Positions 1 to 8,748 of a stretch of 64,000 nt of DNA are shown here, piece after piece. The stretch comes from Halolamina pelagica (lineage in GTDB: Archaea > Halobacteriota > Halobacteria > Halobacteriales > Haloferacaceae). A program made the translations under genes and the position numbers. The stretch is from the NCBI RefSeq assembly GCF_001307315.1, contig NZ_LGUC01000001.1, forward strand, positions 1,178,001-1,242,000, in the 5' to 3' direction. The stretch's first letter is position 1; every line of letters starts with the position of its first letter. Below the pieces are notes generated by a model that did not search any database, had not been told where the DNA came from, and worked only from the letters and a program-made list of their open reading frames with translations.

Positions 1-787
1 CGTCGATCATCTCGCCGTCGACGCTGAACACGCCTCGACCATCGGCCTCGGCTTCGTCGCGCGCGTCGAGCACGCGTTCGGCCCACTCCACCTGTTCGGG
101 CGACGGCGTGAACGCGTCGTTGATGATCGGCACCTGGGCGGGGTGGATCGCGAGCTTGCCGTCGTACCCCAACTGGAGCGCGAACTCCGTCGCCTCGCGG
201 AGTCCGGCGTCGTCCTCGTAATCGGTGTGGACCGTGTCGATGGCGTCGACGCCGGCCGCGCTCGCGGCCAGCACGACCTGCTCGCGGGCGTGGAGCACCT
301 CGGTCCCCTCGCCGGTTCGGGTCGCGCCGATGTCGGCGGCGAGATCTTCGGCGCCGAACACCAGCGCGTCCGTCGCCGGCGCGTCGGCGATTTCCTCCGC
401 CCTGAGCACTCCCCGGGCGGTTTCGACTAGCGCCAGTAGCGCGGGCTCGGCGTCGTGCTCGTCCAGCAGATCGGCGATCCACGACACGTCGGCGGCCTCG
501 GCGACTTTCGGCACCATCACGCCGTCGAGACGGATCGACTGGTCGCCGTCGAGCAGCGCGTCGATGTCGGCCGCGGCGTCCACGCTCACGCGCACGGTGA
601 CTTCACAATCTGGGTCGAACGACGGGTCCGAAAGCACCTCGCGAACCGCCGCCCGCGCCGTGTCGCGCTCGCTGGGGGCGACCGCGTCCTCGAGGTCGAA
701 ACAGACGGTGTCCGCGCCCGCCGCGGGCGCCTTGCGCATCAGTTCCGGGCGATCGCCCGGCGAGAACAGGAGACTTCTGCGTGCCAT
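1..787 (-). CDS. HpcH/HpaI aldolase / citrate lyase beta-like (CitE-type) protein, 3' end cut by window
   Basis: The first 262 residues are visible, and the gene runs off the left edge of the window. It starts MARRSLLFSPGDRPELMRKA, the usual start of CitE-type lyases, followed by CFDLEDAV near residue 30 and VFGAEDLAADIG near 145 (acidic Mg-binding region). This family cleaves acyl-CoA thioesters such as malyl-CoA, methylmalyl-CoA or citramalyl-CoA through a Mg-dependent aldol mechanism. It is divergent from a MaoC-type hydratase 92 bases away. Hydratase plus lyase is the pair needed for methylmalyl-CoA/mesaconyl-CoA conversion, as in the haloarchaeal methylaspartate cycle, but that exact role is inference. 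The start is the first ATG of the conserved region. Confidence 0.85.
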   Translation of the reverse strand, partial: MARRSLLFSPGDRPELMRKAPAAGADTVCFDLEDAVAPSERDTARAAVREVLSDPSFDPDCEVTVRVSVDAAADIDALLDGDQSIRLDGVMVPKVAEAADVSWIADLLDEHDAEPALLALVETARGVLRAEEIADAPATDALVFGAEDLAADIGATRTGEGTEVLHAREQVVLAASAAGVDAIDTVHTDYEDDAGLREATEFALQLGYDGKLAIHPAQVPIINDAFTPSPEQVEWAERVLDARDEAEADGRGVFSVDGEMID

Positions 788-879
788 ACGTCGCGGGTCG
801 GCCGGCGCGGAGTTAACTGGTCGGGATCGCGTCGGACTGAGTCGGCAGCGTTTTGCGCCGACCGCGCGAGGGGCCCGGT

Positions 880-1359
880 ATGACGGGCCGCTACTACGAG
901 GAGTTCCAGGTCGGCGAAACCATCGAGCACGGGAAGCGCCGAACCGTCTCGGAGTCGGACAACCAGACGTTCTGCGACATGACGATGAACCAGCAGCCGC
1001 TCCACCTCGACGCCGACTTCGCCGAGGACACACAGTTCGGCGAGCAGTTGGTCAACGGGCTCTACACGATGTCGCTGGCGGTCGGGCTGACGATCCCCGA
1101 CACCACCGACGGCACCATCGTCGCCAACCTCTCCTACGACAACGTCGAGCACCCCAACCCCGTGTTCCACGGCGATACCGTCTACGCGCAGACGACGGTC
1201 ACGGACAAACACGAGACCAGCGACGGCGAGCGCGGGATCGTCGAGATGCACGTCGAGGCGTTCAAAGTCGACGAGGGCGGCGACGGCCCGGACGGCGACA
1301 CGCTCGTCTGTGAGTTCGACCGGACCGCGCTGAGCCTGAAACGCGAACACGTGGAGTGA
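880..1359 (+). CDS. MaoC-family acyl-CoA dehydratase/hydratase
   Basis: A 159-residue hot-dog fold protein of usual single-domain MaoC length. The N-terminus (YYEEFQVGETIEHGKRRTV) is typical of the family. The catalytic hydratase segment is seen as DMTMNQQPLHLDADFA near residue 35 and is followed by QLVNGLYTMSLAVGL. The start at MTGRYYEEF is chosen because upstream in-frame codons do not match the family. It probably hydrates an enoyl-CoA such as mesaconyl-CoA or crotonyl-CoA. Its divergent neighbour is a CitE-like lyase and the next genes downstream include acyl-CoA enzymes, which fits a C4/C5-CoA pathway. The substrate cannot be told from the sequence. Confidence 0.85.
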   Translation: MTGRYYEEFQVGETIEHGKRRTVSESDNQTFCDMTMNQQPLHLDADFAEDTQFGEQLVNGLYTMSLAVGLTIPDTTDGTIVANLSYDNVEHPNPVFHGDTVYAQTTVTDKHETSDGERGIVEMHVEAFKVDEGGDGPDGDTLVCEFDRTALSLKREHVE

Positions 1360-1366
1360 GGCGTCG

Positions 1367-1786
1367 ATGGACCCCGTGACGGCGAGGCTTCGACGCTGGC
1401 TCGCGCCGGTCGTCGACAGGGTGGAGACGGCCACGCTCGCCAGGGTCGGCCTCGGCACGATGCTGGTGCTCGCCGGGGTCCACAAGCTCCTGGCGCCGGC
1501 CGCGTGGGCCGTCTACGTCACGGACTGGCTGGCGCCGTGGCTCGTCGTCTCGCCGCGGCTGTTCATGCTCGCGAACGGGCCGCCGGAGGTTCTGGTCGGC
1601 GGACTGCTACTGGCAGATCGCTACGTCGCGCCCGCGACCGCCGTGGCGGCAGTCTCGCTCCCGGCGACGGTCGGCTACTTGGGTGTCGTCGCCGGTACCG
1701 ACGGCGTGTTCGTCGACGTGCTGATCCGGGACGTGGGGCTGGCCGCGCTCGCGTGGGTGGTGCTGCTCGACGCGCTCGGGGACTAG
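1367..1786 (+). CDS. DoxX-like small membrane protein
   Basis: A 139-residue protein with four likely membrane segments (about residues 25-45, 60-80, 85-108 and 115-135). The first has the RVGLGTMLVLAGVHKLLAP pattern of DoxX-type proteins. It starts 7 bases after the MaoC gene, so the two may be co-transcribed. Its 3' end overlaps the convergent gene by 4 bases. DoxX-family proteins are poorly characterised, and no specific reaction is claimed here. Confidence 0.7.
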   Translation: MDPVTARLRRWLAPVVDRVETATLARVGLGTMLVLAGVHKLLAPAAWAVYVTDWLAPWLVVSPRLFMLANGPPEVLVGGLLLADRYVAPATAVAAVSLPATVGYLGVVAGTDGVFVDVLIRDVGLAALAWVVLLDALGD

Positions 1787-2169
1787 CTCACCGAGAGGAT
1801 CATCACCGCGTTGACGCCGACAGCTCCCCACGAGGGGAGCGCCAGGCCGAGCGGGACGAAGTACCGATGGCTGGCCGCGTCGTCGTCGAGATGTGGCAGC
1901 AGTCGCCAGGCCGCGTAGCCGACCCCGAGCGCGAACCCTTTGAGCAGCACGCCCGCACTGATCAGGCCGAACTCGCGGATGAACAGGCGGGCGAGGTAGT
2001 TGCCTTCGACGAGCCCGGCCGAGAGCCCGACCCCGGTGAGGGCGACGTCGAGGACCATCGCGACCGCGGCGAGCAGCCACAGTGCCCGTGCCCGTGCGTT
2101 GATCCAGCGGTGGTACGGGTCGGTCCAGGGCTCGCCGTCTGCCGCCGGAGGGAGGGGGCCGTCGACCAT
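1783..2169 (-). CDS. Small membrane protein, DUF5658-like
   Basis: A 128-residue protein with about three hydrophobic segments: LWLLAAVAMVLDVALTGVGL, a second around the LISAGVLLKGFALGVGYAA stretch, and a C-terminal GAVGVNAVMILSV. The order LDVALTGVGL, then a glutamate-containing REFG stretch, resembles the haloarchaeal DUF5658 proteins, but that assignment is from memory of the family. Function is unknown. It converges on the DoxX-like gene with a 4-base overlap. Confidence 0.6.
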   Translation of the reverse strand: MVDGPLPPAADGEPWTDPYHRWINARARALWLLAAVAMVLDVALTGVGLSAGLVEGNYLARLFIREFGLISAGVLLKGFALGVGYAAWRLLPHLDDDAASHRYFVPLGLALPSWGAVGVNAVMILSVS

Positions 2170-2245
2170 CGTTCGGTCGAGCGGTTGGCGCGCGCCGAGA
2201 AGAGTACCCGCCCGCTACCCCGGTTAGGAAGTGGAAAACCGCGGT

Positions 2246-4037
2246 TTACAGCACCGTGCCGTGCTTCTTGTCCGGCAGGTCCTTCTGGACGTCCTCGTAG
2301 AACGCGAAGCGATTGACGAGCTCCTGCCGGAGCGTCGACGGCGGCACCACGTCGTCGATCACGACTTCGCTGGCCATCCGGTGGGCGTCGATGTCCTGCC
2401 GGTACTCCTCGCGGAGCTCCTGCTCGCGCTGCTTGCGCTCTTCGGGGTCGTCGATGGCGTCGAGCTTGTTGGCGTAAACGGCGTTGATCGCCGCCTCGGG
2501 CCCCATGATCGCGATCTCCCCCGAGGGCAGGCCGATCACGCTCTCGGGGTCGTAGGCGGGGCCGCCCATCGCGTAGATGCCGGCGCCGTAGGCCTTCCTG
2601 ACGACGACGGTCTGTTTCGGCACCGTCGCCGAGGAGGTGGCGTAGATGAACTTCTTCCCCTTCTCGAGGATCGCGTCTTTCTCCACGTCGGAGCCGGCCA
2701 TGAAGCCGGGGGTGTCACACAGGTACAGCAGCGGGATCTCGTAGGCGTCGCAGGTCCAGATGAACTCGGCCGCCTTCTCGGCGGCGTCGGGGAAGATCGC
2801 GCCCGAACGGTGGTTGGGCTGGTTGGCGACGACGCCGACGGGGCGACCGTCGATCCGGGCGAACGCGGTGACGATCTCCTTGCCGTACTCCGGCTTCATC
2901 TCGAACACGGACTCGGCGTCGCAGATGCGATCGAGCAGATCGTGCACGTCGTAGGCGCGGTTCGGCTCGCTCGGGATCACCTCGTCGATCCCCTCCGGGG
3001 AGAACGTGGGGCTTTCGGGCTCCGAGCGGGGCGGTTTCTCGCCGGCCTTGTCGGGGAGGTAGCTCATCAGCTTCGCGGCCATCGCCCGCGCCTCCTGTTC
3101 GTCTTTCGCCACGAGGTCTGCGCTCCCGGAGTGTTTGGCGTGGACTGCCGGGCCGCCGAGATCCTGCATGTCGATCTCCTCGCCGGTCACCATCTTCACC
3201 ATTCGCGGGGAGGCGATCGCCATCGCCGACATCCCCTCGACCATGATCGTGAAGTCGGCGAAGACGGGGGTGTACGCCGCGCCGGCGATACAGGGGCCGT
3301 AGAGCACGCAAATCTGCGGCACGTAGCCCGAGAGCATCGAGTGGTTGTAGTAGTACTTCCCGATCCCCTCGCGGTTGGCGAAGAAGCCGGTCTGCTGGTC
3401 GATCCGGCCCCGGAGGAGTCCATCAGGTAGAGGACGGGGTTGCCGGACTTCAGCGCGCGCTGCTGCATCCGGAGGAACTTCTCGACGCCCCGACCGGCCA
3501 TCGACCCCGCCTTGACGGTGAAGTCGTTGGCCATCCAGTGCACGTCGCGATCCTCGAACGTCGCCGCCCCGGTCAGCAGGCCGTCGCCGGGCAGGCGCGT
3601 CCCCTCGTCGTACTCCTTGACCTCGGGGAGTCGGGGTGCCACTCGTCGAAGGCGGCGAACTTCCCGTCCTCGAACTGGATCCCGTCGGCGGCGCCCTCGC
3701 GGTCGGCGTCGCCGGGGCCGCCCTCGCCGTCCTCGCCGAACCAGAGGTCCAGTCGGTCGCGGACGAACAGTTTGCCCTGCTCTGGCAGGCGCTGTTTGTA
3801 CTTCTCCGGCCCGCCGTCGAGGATCTCCTCGATCTCCTCGCGGAGCTTTCGCTCGCGCTCAGTTGGCCCGAGGTCGTCGTCGAGTGGGTACTCCGTCTCT
3901 GGGGGCGTCGCCGTTGCCGCCGGTTCGTCGGCGTCGCCGACCAACACCTCGATCTCCGCGCCGAGATGTTCGGCCAGCGCCGCAGCGACCGCCGACGCTT
4001 CCTCGTCGGTCGCACCCTCGCCGATGCGCACGTGCAT
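2246..4037 (-). CDS. Acyl-CoA carboxylase carboxyltransferase (beta) subunit with N-terminal epsilon-like domain; two frame breaks
   Basis: A biotin-dependent acyl-CoA carboxylase carboxyltransferase of about 597 residues once repaired. It moves the carboxyl group from carboxybiotin to propionyl-CoA or acetyl-CoA. The ClpP/crotonase-fold core carries oxyanion-region glycines and NQPNHRSGAIFPDAAEKAA in the C-terminal half. Residues 1 to about 40 (MHVRIGEGATDEEASAVAAA and following) look like the small epsilon subunit of actinobacterial acyl-CoA carboxylases, fused ahead of the canonical beta start (ERERKLREEIEEILDGG). The frame breaks at the C/G runs 3633-3636 and 3408-3411. Adding one base at each gives continuous family sequence (WHPRLPEVKEY and DSSGGRIDQQTGFF). 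The biotin carboxylase subunit is not in the window. A 3-hydroxyacyl-CoA dehydrogenase lies just upstream on the same strand. Confidence 0.85.
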
Positions 4038-4108
4038 ACGGGGGTGGTCGGCCGAACGGGGCAAAAAGGGTCCGAAGCGCGATCGGAGGGCTCGCCGCTC
4101 GTCGTCGA

Positions 4109-4969
4109 CTACTCGTACTCGTAGAAGCCGCGCCCGGTCTTCTTTCCGAGGTCGCCCGCCTCGACCTTCCGCTTCAGCAGGTACGCCGGGGTGTAGCGGT
4201 CACCCAGCTCCTCGTGAAGCGTCTCGCTGGCGTGGAGGCAGACGTCGAGGCCGATGTGGTCGGCGAGTTCGAGCGGGCCCATCGGGACGTTCGTCCCGAG
4301 AGTCATCCCGCGGTCGATATCCGCCTTCTCGGCGACGCCCTCGTCGAACGCGCGGATCCCCTCGTTGATCCAGGGCATCAGGATGCGGTTGGTGACGAAC
4401 CCCGGCTTGTCGTCGGACTCCCAGGTCTCCTTCCCGAGGTCCTCCGCGAACGCGTGCGCGAGCGCCGTGGTTTCCGTCGCCGTGCGCTCGCCGGTGACGA
4501 CCTCGACGCCGTCCATGATCGGGACGGGGTTCATGAAGTGGAGGCCGACCACGGAGTCGGCGCGCTCTGTCGCGCTCGCGATCGTGGTGATCGACAGCGT
4601 CGACGTGTTGGTCGCCAACAGCGCCTCCGCGTCGAGCGTCTCGTCCAGCTCCGCGAAGATCGACTGTTTGAGCTCCATCTCCTCGGGCGCGGCCTCGACG
4701 ACGATCTCGGCGCCGGCGAGGTCGTCGAGCTCCGTCGTCCCCGTGATTCGGGCTTTCGCCGCCTCGGCTTCGTCCTCGCTCAGCGCCTCGCGGTCGACCA
4801 GCCGCGAGAGCGAGTCGTCGATCGTGTCGAACCCGTCGTCGACAAAGGACTGCTTGATGTCCCGCATCACCACGTCGTAGCCCGCCGTCGCGGCGACCAG
4901 TGCGATCCCGGCACCCATCGTTCCGGCGCCGACGACGCCCACCGTCTCGACGTCTTCCAGTGTGTACAT
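4109..4969 (-). CDS. hbd: 3-hydroxyacyl-CoA dehydrogenase (Hbd/FadB type)
   Basis: A 286-residue NAD-dependent dehydrogenase of the length of single-function 3-hydroxybutyryl-CoA dehydrogenases. The Rossmann motif VGVVGAGTMGAGIA lies at about residues 10-24, the acidic end of beta-2 is MRDIKQ, NTSTLSITTIA precedes the catalytic histidine in GLHFMNPVP, and the C-terminal domain has the usual KPGFVTNRI and GPLELADHIGLDV. It oxidises 3-hydroxyacyl-CoA in beta-oxidation or works in reverse in polyhydroxyalkanoate supply. ATG at 4969 is used; an in-frame ATG at 4978 is also possible. It probably belongs with the downstream carboxylase gene in an acyl-CoA metabolism unit. Confidence 0.9.
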   Translation of the reverse strand: MYTLEDVETVGVVGAGTMGAGIALVAATAGYDVVMRDIKQSFVDDGFDTIDDSLSRLVDREALSEDEAEAAKARITGTTELDDLAGAEIVVEAAPEEMELKQSIFAELDETLDAEALLATNTSTLSITTIASATERADSVVGLHFMNPVPIMDGVEVVTGERTATETTALAHAFAEDLGKETWESDDKPGFVTNRILMPWINEGIRAFDEGVAEKADIDRGMTLGTNVPMGPLELADHIGLDVCLHASETLHEELGDRYTPAYLLKRKVEAGDLGKKTGRGFYEYE

Positions 4970-5135
4970 AGACGGCATTCGGCCCGGCATCACCGTAAGC
5001 GTAGCGACAACCGCTCGATGACGCCGACATCCCTCGAATTGACTCAAAACAGAGTCCTCAGGCACGCTGCGGCGGACTCTGGGCCATCGTTTCACACAAA
5101 CCTTGAAGTATCTTTGGTCCGCAGACGGTGGTAAC

Positions 5136-5918
5136 GTGACTCGCCTGTTGGAGCATCTGATGGTCGACGTCGACGACGTGGGGCGTCGGTCGGTCGACGC
5201 GCCGACCGACCTGAAGTTCGTCGGCCCGGCCACGGCCGAGGCCATCGAGGCGGCGGCGTTCTCCGCCCAGGCCGTCGCCGACAAGGAGGTCTCCTACCGG
5301 ATGCTGCAGGAGGCCGGGGTCAACCCCGGCGTGGCGGCGAAGATCCGCCGGCACCACTCGTTGCCGTGGTCGTTCGACAACGACGGCGACCTGAGCCGTC
5401 GCTCCGAGCAGGTTCGTGGGCTGCAGGACGACGAAGCGGCGTGGGTCGCCTCCAGTCACGGCGAGGAGCCCGCAGCCGAGGCCGACTCAACTACCGAGGG
5501 GGCGGAGTCGGCAGCGGAGAGCGACGCCGACGAGGCGGCGTGGGTCGAAGCTTCCACACAGCCGGCCGAAGCCTCCGACGCCGAATCGGCAGCGTCCGGC
5601 GGCGACGCCACCGACGACGCCGTCGACGAGGAGACGGCGTGGGTCGCCGACGCGACCAGCGACGACGCCTCGGCGACCGCCGACGGGAGCGGTGATCCGC
5701 TGGCGGCCGAGGCGGCGTGGCGCGAGCGATCGAAACCGACGCCGCTGACCGATCTCTCCGGGGTCGGCGACGGCTACGCCGACCGGCTGGCGGAGGCTGG
5801 CGTCACCTCGGTCCGCTCGCTCGCGACCGCCAGCCCCGAACTGCTGTCGGACGTGACCGGAATCCCCGAGGAGCAACTCCAACGGTGGCACCGCGAGGCT
5901 AGCGAGCAAGCCGACTGA
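5136..5918 (+). CDS. Helix-hairpin-helix protein with an acidic linker carrying four EAAW repeats
   Basis: A 260-residue protein with two probable DNA-binding-like helix-hairpin-helix modules joined by a long acidic, low-complexity linker. The N-terminal module has LKFVGPATAEAIEAA near residue 30. The C-terminal one has PLTDLSGVGDGYADRLAEAG and DVTGIPEEQLQRW. The linker holds four copies of a short motif: DDEAAWVASS, DEAAWVEAS, EETAWVADA and AEAAWRERS, about 30-55 residues apart. GTG at 5136 is preferred because an AT-rich box at 5104-5111 lies about 28 bases upstream, as in leaderless haloarchaeal genes. The role is unknown. Repair or replication scaffolding is a guess from the HhH modules. 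Confidence 0.75.
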   Translation: MTRLLEHLMVDVDDVGRRSVDAPTDLKFVGPATAEAIEAAAFSAQAVADKEVSYRMLQEAGVNPGVAAKIRRHHSLPWSFDNDGDLSRRSEQVRGLQDDEAAWVASSHGEEPAAEADSTTEGAESAAESDADEAAWVEASTQPAEASDAESAASGGDATDDAVDEETAWVADATSDDASATADGSGDPLAAEAAWRERSKPTPLTDLSGVGDGYADRLAEAGVTSVRSLATASPELLSDVTGIPEEQLQRWHREASEQAD

Positions 5919-5978
5919 CGGGGCCGTAAGCGGTTCGCTGCCGTACCACCGGGTTCTCCCGTCAGACGCGACGAAGCC

Positions 5979-5985
5979 TTTATAC
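5979..5985 (+). promoter_or_regulatory. TATA box of the CHAT protease gene
   Basis: The sequence tttatac lies 26-32 bases before an ATG at 6011, the spacing of a leaderless haloarchaeal transcript. This suggests the mRNA begins near 6010, well before the start assigned to the downstream gene. The intervening 95 bases either encode a longer N-terminus broken by base undercalls or a short leader ORF of 19 codons. Confidence 0.6.
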
Positions 5986-6104
5986 TCGCAGAATCAGAAT
6001 CGATAGATAGATGACTGGCTCTGGGGCACCGGTCCGAGGGAGCCGCAGTTCGGGGGTGGGTCGGCGATGAGCATCGACATCGCGACCCGGGGACTGCGCT
6101 GCAC

Positions 6105-8164
6105 GTGACGGACAGCATCGAGCAGCGCCAGTGCGTGCTGCGGATGCCCGAGCCCGCCGCGACCGAGTCGATCGACGGCGATCGGTTCTACTTCCCGGTC
6201 GACGCCGCCGCGCGGATCGACACCCAGAGCGTGACCCTCGGGAGCTACGTCGCGACGTTCGTCCGGGACGGCGAGGGCGACGTGGTCGCCCAGATGGACC
6301 GCACGGACCAACTCGACCTCGATTCCGGCGAGTACCTGATCGAACTCGAACAGCCGGTGAAGCTGTACGTCCGCATCGAGGGACCGCTCACGGTCGAGAC
6401 CAACGGAATGACGACGACGGTGAGCACGCAGGGCGACCTGTTCGTCGCCGGCCGCTCACGACACAACCACCCGGCGGGGACGATCACGACGACCGGCGAC
6501 CCCCGCGAGATGATGCGCGCCGTGTCGGCGATGTCGTCGTCGCTGAAAACCACCTCCGTCGAGCGGTCCTACCCGACGCTGCGTGGCCACCCGCCGGAGA
6601 TCGAACTCGGTGACGAGCTCGACATCCCCGAGGGGATGGCCGCGGCCGACGCGGGCGTCCGGATCGAGGTGCCGCCGCAGTTGCGCTTCGTCTACCCGGT
6701 CGCGCCGCTTGCGTTCTACCTCGGCGCCGAAGTGGTCCCCGGGAACGTCCCCGGCTCGTCGGCGAGGAGGGGTTCAGCTACCGCCTCGACGGCGCGGGCG
6801 GGTTCGAGGAGACCGTCGCCCAGACGCTGAAACAGACGCTGCTGTTCGACTGCGTCGCCCGAACGGAGGGGTTCTACGCCGTCGACCTGGCCGAACGGGA
6901 GGATGTCGACGCGGTGGTCGACCTCGACTGGGCCGACCTGTACGGCCGCTCGCTCTCAGAGCGATTGGACGCCTACCTCTCGGTCCCCTACGAGCGGATC
7001 GCCGACTACGTCCCGGAGTGGAAGACGGCGGGCTACGTCGCGCCCGACCCCGAGAACGCCGAACTGCTGCCGTACCTGATCGACGACCTCGCGACGATCA
7101 AGACGCCGGCCGGCGAGGCGACGACGGCCGAACAGGTGCAGACCGACTCGTTGTTCGACTTCGCGCGTGCCGGCGCGTCGACGCCGAGCACGGACGCGAT
7201 CACGGGCCCGACCAGAAGCGCCACGCGCGCCACGGGACGGGCACAGGCGCCACAGGGACCGCTACCGGATCTCGTCGAACCGGAGCCGACCGGCGCGTTC
7301 GAGACGGTCTGGGCCGACGACGGCGTCCCCGTCGGGTCGACGAAGGCGTCGATCGACGGCTACCGGAACGGGCTGGAACACACACCCTCCGAGGAGATCG
7401 GCGTCACCGTCGTCGTCAACGACGAGGGAATGACCGAGGAGGGCGACGTGGCCCAGGACGTGTACGGCGACGACGCGGAGTTCCCGTTCGACCTGCGGGT
7501 GTACCGCAACCTGACGACCGATCGGCTCAAGGCCGTGTTGGAGACCGAGCGGGAGTTCCTCCACTACGTCGGCCACATCGAGGCCGACGGGTTCGAGTGT
7601 TCGGACGGCCGACTCGACGCGCGCGACCTCGACTTCGTCGGCGTCGACGCGTTCTTCCTCAACGGCTGTGCCTCCTACGACCAGGGGATGGGGCTACTGG
7701 AGAACGGTGCTACCGGGGGCGTCGTCACGCTTACCGAGGTCGTGAATAGTGGCGCCACCCGCGTAGGGAAGGCAATGGTGAAGTTACTGAATCACGGTTT
7801 CCCACTTCGTTCGGCGCTCTCCGTTGCGAGTCAGCAGTCGTTCGTCGGCGGCCAGTACTCGGTTGTCGGAGATGGCGACGTGGACGTGGTACAGCGGGAG
7901 GATCTCGGTGCACCAATGACAGAAATCAAACGCAAAGACGGTGAGTTTGCAGTTTCTGTTCGCGTATTCCCAACGAATGACATTACCGTCGGTGCCCAGT
8001 CCAATTCTGCATTTAGTGATGAGTCTACGTTCTATCTGACACCTGGAACTATCGTCGAGTCACGCTTCGACGATGTCGATACTCTATTAGATATTCTTGA
8101 ACAGGTCGGCGACCTTGTTCGGTATAATGGCGAGATCAGGTGGTCAGACGAGATCAAGTTGTAA
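6105..8164 (+). CDS. CHAT-domain (caspase-like) protease, one frame break, compositionally distinct C-terminal part
   Basis: A protein of about 686 residues after repair of the C run at 6749-6752. The C-terminal half has the caspase-HetF fold signature. A histidine is in EFLHYVGHIEADGFEC (about residue 486-490) and a cysteine is in DAFFLNGCASYDQG (about 522), spaced as in CHAT peptidases. The N-terminal 450 residues are a conserved but unassigned beta-rich region. From about base 7740 onward the codon use changes clearly to A/T-ending codons (for example tctattagatattcttgaac), unlike the upstream part. The start may lie at 6068 or 6011: adding one base at 6089-6092 extends the frame to ATG 6068. 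Archaeal CHAT proteins are thought to act in programmed cell death or defence. The target here is unknown. Confidence 0.75.
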
Positions 8165-8199
8165 TATCTAGCATCTATTCTCTAACGTGAAGTTTCCAT

Positions 8200-8328
8200 T
8201 TACGGGCCCGCAACCGTATTTGCTGCGGAAGCAGCCACACTACCCGCCTGGGAGAGGAACAGCAGCATCGTGAACAGGACGCCCATCATCTTCGGGTTGT
8301 CGGCCAGGAACGACTTGAATTCGGACAT
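8200..8328 (-). CDS. 42-residue single-span membrane peptide, DUF7503-like
   Basis: This small ORF begins MSEFKSFLADNPKMMGVLFT and ends ANTVAGP. It has a short charged N-terminus, one hydrophobic span (MMGVLFTMLLFLSQAGSVAA) and a small C-terminal tail. Similar tiny proteins with the pattern (F/Y)LAxxPxMxGVLFTxxxxLSQAG are widespread in haloarchaea and carry the label DUF7503. That recognition is from memory. It lies alone between the CHAT gene and an RHH regulator. An AT-rich stretch upstream of the start (about 8350-8370) probably contains its promoter. The function is unknown. Confidence 0.65.
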   Translation of the reverse strand: MSEFKSFLADNPKMMGVLFTMLLFLSQAGSVAASAANTVAGP

Positions 8329-8460
8329 TACACTCCATGCGAACAGTTCGCTATATAAGTGGATAGATATTACCCGGTTTGATTCTAGGCCATGATAAAC
8401 GAGATGTGAGTGAAAACGACGGAAGGAAACCGGACCGACACCTCTGGCGACGCGCAGCCC

Positions 8461-8670
8461 TCAGTCGAGATACCCCAGGTTCTCGAGTTGCTCGGCGATC
8501 TCCTCGAACTCCGCTTCGGTGAGCTCGCCGCGCTCTTGGTGTTTGATCACGATACTGCGGAGCAGGAACCGGACGAGGTCGCTGGTGCTCGAGAAGCTGG
8601 TTCCTTCGATCGTCTCGTCGACGCGCTCGGCGAGTTCGGTGGGAATCGAGACCGTGGTGTACTCGGTCAT
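8461..8670 (-). CDS. Ribbon-helix-helix (CopG-like) DNA-binding protein
   Basis: A 69-residue protein with the RHH fold: a beta strand (YTTVSIPTELAERV), helix 1 (VDETI) and helix 2 (SSTSDLVRFLLRSIVI), followed by an acidic helical tail. The length and the SDLVRFLLR turn are typical of haloarchaeal CopG-type regulators. Some relatives are antitoxins, but no toxin gene is adjacent. It may regulate its own gene or the neighbouring glycosyltransferase gene. Confidence 0.8.
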   Translation of the reverse strand: MTEYTTVSIPTELAERVDETIEGTSFSSTSDLVRFLLRSIVIKHQERGELTEAEFEEIAEQLENLGYLD

Positions 8671-8748
8671 GGCCGGTACTCAGGTGTCGGTGGGGAAAAA
8701 CACGCCGGCACGGGGCTCCCACGGCGTCGACGGCGGCCGCAGGCGCGA

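Noticed and set aside
6011-6070. A separate 19-codon leader peptide before the CHAT gene
   Set aside because: It ends by a run that may be undercalled, so an extended CHAT N-terminus is at least as likely; not listed as a gene.
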